From: Firmicutes bacterium UBA5496 | GTDB taxonomy: Bacteria; Bacillota; Proteinivoracia; UBA4975 | Direction of reading: 5' to 3' | Assembly (NCBI GenBank): GCA_002427015.1 | Contig: DIPE01000021.1 | Span: forward strand, 488 to 6,347 | DNA length: 5,860 nucleotides | Shown: positions 1-4,835 of the stretch, piece by piece | Numbering within the stretch: the stretch's first letter is position 1 | How the letters are laid out: every line of letters begins with the position of its first letter | Notes under the pieces: model-generated | Database searches by the model: none | Told to the model about the DNA's origin: nothing | The model's input: only the letters and a program-made list of their open reading frames with translations | Position numbers and translations under genes: made by a program

Positions 1-19
1 ACTGGGGACTGTCCCCAGT
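1..19. repeat. Perfect palindrome, 9-bp arms around one base
   Basis: ACTGGGGACTGTCCCCAGT has arms ACTGGGGAC (1-9) and GTCCCCAGT (11-19) around a single T. It sits just upstream of the -35 box of the marR promoter and touches the window edge, so its full extent is unknown. From memory, GGGGAC-GTCCCC palindromes of this kind occur as dispersed intergenic repeats in Clostridia, so it may be one copy of a REP-like repeat. It could also be the stem of a terminator for an upstream gene, but no T-run follows it on the plus strand. No second copy is in the window. Confidence 0.6.
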
Positions 20-27
20 GGCTACAT

Positions 28-55
28 TTGACAGGATGCTTCGTTGCTGTATAAT
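28..55 (+). promoter_or_regulatory. Sigma-A type promoter of the marR-ABC operon
   Basis: A perfect TTGACA (28-33) and a perfect TATAAT (50-55) are separated by 16 bp. Transcription should start near 62, giving a leader of about 27 nt before the ATG at 89. Both boxes match the vegetative consensus in full. The promoter should therefore be strong unless repressed, which fits control by the MarR protein it drives. Confidence 0.85.
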
Positions 56-70
56 TTACATATGAATTAT
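51..70. promoter_or_regulatory. Putative MarR operator (imperfect 20-bp palindrome)
   Basis: ATAATTTACATATGAATTAT matches its own reverse complement at 16 of 20 positions, with 6-bp arms ATAATT (51-56) and AATTAT (65-70). It overlaps the -10 box and the predicted start site. MarR-family dimers typically bind palindromes of about 16-20 bp in this position and repress their own operon. That this site is bound by the adjacent MarR protein is inferred from size, symmetry and place. Confidence 0.55.
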
Positions 71-75
71 TTTTT

Positions 76-82
76 GGAGGAG
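76..82 (+). promoter_or_regulatory. Ribosome binding site fixing the marR start
   Basis: GGAGGAG lies 6 nt before the ATG at 89. It decides the start. The in-frame upstream TTG at 44 lies inside the promoter, and the ATG at 62 lies at the predicted transcription start, so neither can have a usable ribosome binding site. Confidence 0.85.
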
Positions 83-88
83 AAAACA

Positions 89-523
89 ATGGGAGATTGC
101 TTGGCTCGAGATGTCTACTGGCTGTTAAGAAGGACTTCTTTTCGTCTTAAGGATGAGCTGCGGAAAAAGATTGAGGAACATGGAATAACATGGCCTCAGT
201 TTCACGCCCTTTTTCATATTGGCCAGGAAGGAATGCCTGCTAATGAGCTGGCCCGGGAGCTTCAGTGCAATGCCAGCAATATGACTGGCCTTGTGGACAG
301 GATGAGTGAGAGCGGCTGGGTCTATCGGGAGCATTCCAAAGAGGACCGCCGGGTCTGGCTGATTAAGCTTACGGAAGAGGGGAAGCAGCTCCTTGCGGAG
401 GTTCAGCCCCAACATAGGAGAAATATTCAGGAACGCATGTGCCGACTAAATGAAGATGAGCTAAAAGCTTTGGGAGACTTGCTTGCGAAATTATTGGGCG
501 AGGAAGTTGGGGAGGAAAAATAG
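89..523 (+). CDS. MarR-family winged-helix transcriptional regulator
   Basis: This 144-residue protein has the usual length of a MarR-family repressor. An N-terminal helix (about residues 5-30) leads into a winged helix-turn-helix. ELARELQ (about 53-59) forms the second helix, followed by the recognition helix starting NASNMTGLVDRM (about 61-72). The wing contains the family's D-R-R motif in SKEDRRVWLIKLT (about 83-95). The C-terminal helices (about 97-140) would complete the dimer interface. It is probably a cytoplasmic dimer that binds a palindromic operator and lets go on binding a small molecule. It is the first gene of an operon with an ABC exporter, overlapping it by one base, so the exporter is its likely target. 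The ligand cannot be read from the sequence. The start at 89 is chosen from the GGAGGAG site and promoter position. Confidence 0.93.
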   Translation: MGDCLARDVYWLLRRTSFRLKDELRKKIEEHGITWPQFHALFHIGQEGMPANELARELQCNASNMTGLVDRMSESGWVYREHSKEDRRVWLIKLTEEGKQLLAEVQPQHRRNIQERMCRLNEDELKALGDLLAKLLGEEVGEEK

Positions 524-2271
524 TGAAAGAAATCAAAGCCTTGTTGCCTTTTGCCAAACCCTATAAATGGTGGATAGTGCTGGCCACAGTGTGCATGATT
601 TTTGTCACTGCCGCCAGTTTGGCTGGTCCCTGGGCTATCCGCAATTTAATTCAGACTATAACCTTCGGCGTAGAGGAGCAAGGGGATTTGCGCAGGGTTA
701 CTTTCCTGGCCCTGCTGGTTGTAGGCATATATATTCTAAGGGCCGTGACGAAATTTGGCACCGATTATATCTCCCATTATGCAGCTTGGAATATGGTGAA
801 TGAAATCCGGCAGCATATGTACGACCGGGTGCAGAGATTGTCCCTGCGGTATTTCAGCGATAAGCCTACGGGGGAATTGATGTCCCGGGTATTAAACGAT
901 ACCCGCAATTTCGAAGTGCTCTTTGCCCACGCCATTCCCACAGTGGTTGTCAACGGCGTCATGTTAATTGGGGTTTTCGCCATTTTGTTTTCCATGAGCA
1001 AGGTCCTAGCCCTGTATACCTTGATTCCTGTTCCCCTGCTGGCCTGGCTGGTTATCCGCTTCAGCAAGGTTGCCCGGCCCCTGTTTCGCAAGAATCAGGA
1101 AAAAGTGGCGGAACTCAATGCCATTCTCCAGGACAATTTCAGCGGCATCAAGGAAATCAAGGCTTTCACCCAGGAAGAATATGAAAGTCAGCGGACAGGG
1201 CATTCTCTCAAGGCTCAGACTAAGGCAATTTTACGGGCTCTGAAAGTGACCAATGCCTTTCACCCCGGGATTGAGTTTGTCTCCAGCCTGGGGACGGTGA
1301 TTGTCATTTTTTTTGGAGGGCGTCTCGCCCTCACTGGCGCTTTGCCCTTGGAAGACCTGGTAGCCTTTTTGCTCTATTTGAATATTTTCTATCAGCCTAT
1401 TACAGCTCTCGGTCAGATCAACGAAGGCCTGCAACAGGCTTTGGCCAGCGCCGAGCGGGTGCTGGAAATTATCAGCCGGGAGCCTGAAATTCAGGAAATT
1501 CCGGAACCGATTTTTTTGGAAAAGATTGCTGGCTCAGTGGAGTTTCGCAATGTGAGTTTTTCTTATGTAGATAATATTCCAGTCCTCAAGGACATCTCCT
1601 TTAAAGTCAGCCCCGGGGAAACCCTGGCCCTGGTTGGAGCCACCGGCGTGGGCAAGACCACCATTGCCAGCCTCATCCCTAGGTTCTATGATCCCAATGC
1701 CGGGGAAATCCTTGTGGACGAAGTGGACATCCGCCACTTGGCCCTGGTCAGCCTGCGGCGCCAAATCAGCTTGGTCTCCCAGGATATATTCCTGTTCAAC
1801 GGCACAGTCAGGGAAAATATAATCTATGGGTCCCCTAGGTCCTCGGAAGAAGACATGATTGCCGCCAGCAAGGCGGCAAACGCCCATGAATTCATTGAGG
1901 CCCTGGAACTGGGCTATGACACTCGGATTGGCGAGCGGGGAGTCAAACTTTCCGGGGGGCAGAAGCAAAGGATATCCATTGCCCGGGCGATTCTCAAAGA
2001 TGCTCCCATTCTTATCCTGGATGAAGCAACTTCCGCAGTGGACACCCAGACCGAGCGCCTGATTCAGGAGGCCCTGAACAAGCTCAAGGCAAATAAGACT
2101 GCAGTGGTCATTGCCCACCGCCTCTCTACTATCCAAGATGCTGATAAAATCATTGTCCTCAGAGAAGGGGAAATCCTAGGGCAGGGCACTCATGAAGAGC
2201 TTATTAAAAATGGCGGCTTGTATTGGCAGCTGTGCAATGCCCAAAGTGCAACCCAGAATTTAGCGGGCTAA
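523..2271 (+). CDS. ABC exporter half-transporter (fused membrane and ATPase domains), MsbA/BmrA type
   Basis: This 582-residue protein combines a type I exporter membrane domain and an ATPase domain, the normal length for the family. Six hydrophobic segments fall at about residues 17-39, 59-77, 135-156, 159-179, 247-267 and 275-297. The ATPase domain is complete: A-loop Tyr348, Walker A GATGVGKTT (372-380, Lys378), Q-loop Gln420, signature LSGGQ (476-480), Walker B ILILD (496-500) with catalytic Glu501, D-loop SAVD (504-507) and H-loop His532. All key residues are canonical, so a homodimer with two active sites is expected. It should pump a hydrophobic drug, lipid or peptide outwards; the substrate is unknown. 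The GTG start shares its first base with the TAG stop of marR (TAGTG), and GGAGGAA at 511-517 serves as its ribosome binding site, so translation is probably coupled. Pairing with a partner subunit encoded elsewhere cannot be excluded. Confidence 0.95.
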   Translation: MKEIKALLPFAKPYKWWIVLATVCMIFVTAASLAGPWAIRNLIQTITFGVEEQGDLRRVTFLALLVVGIYILRAVTKFGTDYISHYAAWNMVNEIRQHMYDRVQRLSLRYFSDKPTGELMSRVLNDTRNFEVLFAHAIPTVVVNGVMLIGVFAILFSMSKVLALYTLIPVPLLAWLVIRFSKVARPLFRKNQEKVAELNAILQDNFSGIKEIKAFTQEEYESQRTGHSLKAQTKAILRALKVTNAFHPGIEFVSSLGTVIVIFFGGRLALTGALPLEDLVAFLLYLNIFYQPITALGQINEGLQQALASAERVLEIISREPEIQEIPEPIFLEKIAGSVEFRNVSFSYVDNIPVLKDISFKVSPGETLALVGATGVGKTTIASLIPRFYDPNAGEILVDEVDIRHLALVSLRRQISLVSQDIFLFNGTVRENIIYGSPRSSEEDMIAASKAANAHEFIEALELGYDTRIGERGVKLSGGQKQRISIARAILKDAPILILDEATSAVDTQTERLIQEALNKLKANKTAVVIAHRLSTIQDADKIIVLREGEILGQGTHEELIKNGGLYWQLCNAQSATQNLAG

Positions 2272-2296
2272 AGCCGACGGGCGGATTGCCCCGGCT
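2272..2296 (+). terminator. GC-rich hairpin after the ABC gene, weak terminator candidate
   Basis: Directly after the TAA stop, AGCCG (2272-2276) pairs with CGGCT (2292-2296), and GGGC (2279-2282) pairs with GCCC (2288-2291). A two-base AC bulge and a five-base loop complete the 9-bp stem. No T-run follows, so it is not a standard intrinsic terminator. It may instead protect the 3' end of the operon mRNA or act with Rho. Confidence 0.3.
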
Positions 2297-2370
2297 GGTA
2301 CAAAAAGTAGATTAACTGAGGCCATTTTTAAGAGCAAAAGAGCAATAATAGAATAGATAGTGTCAATTTC

Positions 2371-2386
2371 AAGAAGGTCTTCTTTT
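2371..2386 (+). repeat. Small AT-rich palindrome followed by T-run
   Basis: AAGAAG (2371-2376) and CTTCTT (2379-2384) form a palindrome around GT, followed by two further T bases. It lies in the 186-bp gap between the ABC gene and the lipoprotein gene. As RNA it would be a weak stem with a tiny loop, so a terminator role is doubtful. As DNA it could be a regulator site. Nothing else in the gap (2272-2457) looks like a gene, and I see no convincing promoter for the lipoprotein gene there. Confidence 0.25.
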
Positions 2387-2457
2387 CCTGTTGGTATTAA
2401 AATAAGTGAGTACCCCGTATAGATAGAAGGGGATTACCAAGGAAAGAAGGGTTAATT

Positions 2458-3243
2458 ATGAAAAAAGCTGTGGCGTTACTGCTGCTCATGGTGTTTTTAG
2501 TCGCTACCTTGTCCGGCTGCGGGCTTATTAAAAAGTTTATTCCCGGCGATCTTGAGGATTTAATTCCTGAAATTCCGGATGGAGAAGATCCGGATGGAGA
2601 GGACCCCGATGTTGAGGATCCCGATGTTGAGGACCCCGATACCGAGGATCCCGGTGACGGCGAGGTAGTAGTAAATGGCAATATCTATTATCCCGCAGAC
2701 TGGAAAGATATCGTAAACACCTTTGCGGAATTTGGCTTTAGCTACAAAGAAGTTCGAGAAGACGGCGAAGAATCTACCTGGTCAATGCATTATGTTTCCG
2801 AGGGAATTGAGGAAGTTGACGGGGTGGATGCTGAGGTCATCCTCCTAACCAAAGTCGAAGGCAGCACTGAAGAGACAAGGATCTGGTTTGACAGTGACTG
2901 GAATTGCTTAAAACTGGAGATAGACGGCGAAGAAGCTGAAATCTGGGCTAATCCCTTGAGCATTCTTTTGCAGATCTATGTAAACTGGCTTGAAATCACT
3001 AAGATGACCCTTTCTGCAGATGGCACCATTGATACTTCTGCGTATAAGCTTGAAGAGACCTCAAGTGAAAGCACAGAGCTGGGAACTCTGGAAGTGTATT
3101 CCTTTGCCAGTCTTTGGACCACAGTGGTCAACCAATATGGGTTCCATCAGGACGGGGATTTGTATTTCGCTCTGATCAGGAATACCATTAAAGGCTCCAA
3201 CCAGCTGTCAGAAATGCGTATCACCCACTTAAATCCCAGGTAA
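2458..3243 (+). CDS. Secreted lipoprotein with acidic repeat stalk, unknown C-terminal domain
   Basis: This 261-residue protein starts with a type II signal peptide: MKK, a hydrophobic core, and lipobox LSGC with the lipidated Cys at 21. It should be anchored to the outer face of the membrane. Residues 40-64 are five tandem P-D-x-E-D pentapeptides (x = G, G, V, V, T), a very acidic and probably extended stalk. Residues of about 70-261 form a folded, strand-rich, acidic domain with many Trp and Tyr. I do not recognise its family, and no catalytic motif stands out. The ATG at 2458 has AGAAGG (2445-2450) 7 nt upstream. The gene ends in a strong terminator and faces another lipoprotein gene head-on. 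It is probably transcribed on its own, or by read-through from the ABC operon 186 bp upstream. A role in sensing, binding or envelope upkeep would be guesswork. Confidence 0.88.
   Translation: MKKAVALLLLMVFLVATLSGCGLIKKFIPGDLEDLIPEIPDGEDPDGEDPDVEDPDVEDPDTEDPGDGEVVVNGNIYYPADWKDIVNTFAEFGFSYKEVREDGEESTWSMHYVSEGIEEVDGVDAEVILLTKVEGSTEETRIWFDSDWNCLKLEIDGEEAEIWANPLSILLQIYVNWLEITKMTLSADGTIDTSAYKLEETSSESTELGTLEVYSFASLWTTVVNQYGFHQDGDLYFALIRNTIKGSNQLSEMRITHLNPR
2575..2649 (+). repeat. Five tandem 15-bp units encoding P-D-x-E-D
   Basis: The units run in frame and encode residues 40-64 of the lipoprotein. Units 3 and 4 (CCCGATGTTGAGGAT and CCCGATGTTGAGGAC) differ by one base, which suggests recent duplication. 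The other units differ at third codon positions and at the variable third residue. The array can be expected to vary in length between strains by slippage or recombination without breaking the frame. Confidence 0.85.
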
Positions 3244-3248
3244 AAAAT

Positions 3249-3274
3249 ACCGTGCCGGCAGGCACGGTTTTTTT
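3249..3274. terminator. Bidirectional intrinsic terminator between convergent genes
   Basis: ACCGTGCC (3249-3256) and GGCACGGT (3261-3268) form a perfect 8-bp GC-rich stem around the loop GGCA. On the plus strand the stem runs into a T-run (3268-3274), ending the lipoprotein transcript. On the minus strand the A-run at 3242-3247 becomes a T-run just past the stem, so it can also end the convergent transcript. It lies in the 36-bp gap between the two stop codons. Confidence 0.93.
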
Positions 3275-3279
3275 CTATT

Positions 3280-4680
3280 TTAAGGTATCTGTGGCCGGTA
3301 TTCGGGGAGGCCGCTGTCTTCCAGAAACAAGCCGGCGGTTTTGTCAGCCAGATTAAGCTGCCAGAGGTCATCGCCGTCACTGTCCTCAACCAGGTAATTG
3401 ATCTTGTTGCCCCCCAGGGACCAATTAAATGGCAGCTCTATGAAGGGGATGGGGTATTCATCTCCGCTGACGCTGTAGATATTCGCCAGCAGCATTTCCA
3501 AATTGCCTTCCCTGTCAACCCTGACCAGATCCCAGATGCCTTCTTGCTCGCCGAATTCCCCTTCCAGAGTCAAAGTAAAGCGCAGGACTGCCAGGGAGTT
3601 GCCATCCGGGGCCCAGGAAAACCAGAAGGGATAGCTGAACTCCGAGTAGGTAAGGAAAACATCCTGAGTTAGCAATTCAATCTGCGCGGGATAGGCTTTA
3701 GTGAGGCCAGCGTATTTCTGCAAGAACAGGGTGCCTGCGTTTGAGACTGCGAAGTATTTAGCATCCGTGGTTCTTGATGCTTCTAGGGGATTCCAGGAAA
3801 AAAGGCAGTAATCAGGATTTTCATCGTATACCTGGCGGACATTGGCGCCGTCGCTTCCAGCATGCACAATGCCAGTATAGTAGAAACATTCCATGACGCC
3901 GTCAGGGTCATACTCTCCGGTCACAGCAAATAATCCGTCCTGAATTGGATAGGGGCCCGAAGTGTCAGGCAGAGTGTTGATCACATCACCCATGGTATTG
4001 ACAATTGCCAGTGAGGGTCGCTGGCCGGCGGAACTGTAAACAAAGCAATCGTTTGACAGCCAGTAGGGACCCTGTTCAAGTTCCAGGTCAATTAAAAAAC
4101 CGCCTTTGCCTTGACCTGGCCCGGCAATGCTGATTTCGGTTCCGCCCTTTCCGCCATATGCCAGCTGGGTGCTGTCAGGGCTCCAGAGAAATCCCCTGGT
4201 GTTAAGCCAGGCAGAAATTGCAGTAACATCCTGATCAATGAGAATAGGAGTTTCGCCGGGAACAAGGGTATACAAGCTAGAGACACCTGCATCCAGGGTT
4301 GGTGTCCTGAGAAAGGCAATTGCATGGCCGTCAGGAGCCCACACTGCTTCGGCAACATCATTGCTGTCAGTCTGCCGCCAGAGATGGGTGCTGTCGGTGC
4401 CCAGCCACAGGTCGCCTTTGCGAATTACCGCGTAGGTGATATCGGCGGCTGCCCCTTGCGGCACTGGGGTAACCGGGGCGGTCAACTTGATGTCCAAAGG
4501 ATCGTTTGACCCGGAATTGTCGCCTGGATCCTCGCCGGGATCTTCCCCTGGGTCTTTTCCGGCAGGGGTTTCATCCTCTGGCGGCGGCTCCTTGCGGGCA
4601 AATGGGTTTGAGCACCCAAAAGCGGATAAGACCATCAGAACTAAGAGAATCCAAGCCAGGAAAGTCAGCTTCTTTTTAAT
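3280..4680 (-). CDS. Lipoprotein with TolB/PD40-like beta-propeller, probable ATT start
   Basis: Starting at the ATT at 4680, this is a 466-residue lipoprotein. It has three Lys (2-4), a hydrophobic core (5-20) and the lipobox A-F-G-C with lipidated Cys23. An acidic stalk follows (about 31-61, with DPGE repeats at 43-54). The rest is a likely beta-propeller. W-x-P-D/W-S type repeats are seen at 114-123 (WAPDGHAIAF), 166-175 (WSPDSTQLAY), 356-365 (WAPDGNSLAV) and, degenerate, 420-429 (WSLGGNKINY). These resemble TolB/PD40 blades, which bind partners or ligands and need no catalytic residues. The protein should sit on the outer face of the membrane. The first ordinary start, ATG at 4635, would remove the charged part and most of the core of the signal peptide and has no ribosome binding site. 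An AAGGAG lies 9 nt before the ATT. An automatic annotation would probably give 3280-4635. No partner gene reveals its job. Confidence 0.85.
   Translation of the reverse strand: MKKKLTFLAWILLVLMVLSAFGCSNPFARKEPPPEDETPAGKDPGEDPGEDPGDNSGSNDPLDIKLTAPVTPVPQGAAADITYAVIRKGDLWLGTDSTHLWRQTDSNDVAEAVWAPDGHAIAFLRTPTLDAGVSSLYTLVPGETPILIDQDVTAISAWLNTRGFLWSPDSTQLAYGGKGGTEISIAGPGQGKGGFLIDLELEQGPYWLSNDCFVYSSAGQRPSLAIVNTMGDVINTLPDTSGPYPIQDGLFAVTGEYDPDGVMECFYYTGIVHAGSDGANVRQVYDENPDYCLFSWNPLEASRTTDAKYFAVSNAGTLFLQKYAGLTKAYPAQIELLTQDVFLTYSEFSYPFWFSWAPDGNSLAVLRFTLTLEGEFGEQEGIWDLVRVDREGNLEMLLANIYSVSGDEYPIPFIELPFNWSLGGNKINYLVEDSDGDDLWQLNLADKTAGLFLEDSGLPEYRPQIP
4519..4554 (-). repeat. DPGE-type acidic stalk repeats in the beta-propeller lipoprotein
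   Basis: Three 12-bp units encode D-P-G-E, D-P-G-E and D-P-G-D (residues 43-54 counted from the ATT start). They form part of a longer Pro/Asp/Glu/Gly stalk between the lipid anchor and the propeller. The unit length differs from the pentapeptide of the convergent lipoprotein, so the two stalks are similar in composition but not copies of each other. Confidence 0.7.
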
Positions 4681-4689
4681 GGAATTTCA

Positions 4690-4695
4690 CTCCTT
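4690..4695 (-). promoter_or_regulatory. Ribosome binding site supporting the ATT start
   Basis: On the minus strand AAGGAG lies 9 nt before ATT (4680-4678). No other in-frame ATG, GTG or TTG lies between this site and the ATG at 4635, which is 54 nt downstream of the site and too far to be served by it. Confidence 0.65.
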
Positions 4696-4705
4696 CATAG
4701 TGAAG
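4693..4705 (-). promoter_or_regulatory. Leader hairpin overlapping the ribosome binding site
   Basis: On the minus strand CTTCA (4705-4701), CTA, TGAAG (4697-4693) can form a 5-bp hairpin. It would sit at the extreme 5' end of the transcript and pair three of the six AAGGAG bases. It could stabilise the mRNA or damp translation. The stem is short, so this is tentative. Confidence 0.3.
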
Positions 4706-4712
4706 TATCTAA

Positions 4713-4721
4713 ATTATACCA
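4713..4721 (-). promoter_or_regulatory. Extended -10 promoter of the beta-propeller lipoprotein
   Basis: TGGTATAAT on the minus strand is a perfect extended -10 element (TGnTATAAT). At 17-bp spacing the -35 region reads TATCCA (4741-4736), a poor match, which is common for extended -10 promoters. Transcription should start near 4706, giving a leader of about 26 nt to the ATT. This position puts the ribosome binding site, and not the ATG at 4635, at the right place for initiation. Confidence 0.7.
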
Positions 4722-4757
4722 CGATTCATATTAAATGGATATAGTTGAGTGAGGTTG

Positions 4758-4788
4758 AATACCCGGTTCCTAGAGGCGGGCAGGTATT
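4758..4788 (+). promoter_or_regulatory. Possible hairpin in the leader region of the M3 peptidase gene
   Basis: AATACC (4758-4763) can pair with GGTATT (4783-4788), or alternatively CCCG (4762-4765) with CGGG (4777-4780). A few T bases follow (4787-4790). It lies about 50 bp before the peptidase start. It may be a weak attenuator or protein site, or chance. I see no convincing -35/-10 pair for the peptidase gene in 4740-4830, although TATAAG (4810-4815) and TATTTT (4785-4790) are loose -10 matches. Confidence 0.2.
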
Positions 4789-4835
4789 TTATGTGGTATG
4801 GCGAAATACTATAAGACTATACAGGAGGGATGCAC

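Noticed and set aside
44..88. Upstream extension of the MarR frame (TTG at 44 or ATG at 62)
   Set aside because: These codons lie in the promoter or at the predicted transcription start, whereas the ATG at 89 has an ideal ribosome binding site.
1534..2136. 200-codon open frame on the minus strand
   Set aside because: It lies wholly inside the ATPase domain of the exporter, whose motifs are intact in the plus frame. The minus product shows no known domain, so it is a shadow.
2361..2366. TTGACA on the minus strand as a -35 box
   Set aside because: No -10-like hexamer lies 15-19 bp downstream on that strand, and no minus-strand gene follows.
2397..2681. Minus-strand frame with Ser/Gly/Pro-rich repeats
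   Set aside because: The repetitive protein is only the antisense reading of the PDxED array; it has no promoter or ribosome binding site of note.
4111..4509. 132-codon open frame on the plus strand
   Set aside because: It is antisense to the beta-propeller lipoprotein, which has clear WxPDG repeats and a terminator. The product has no recognisable features.
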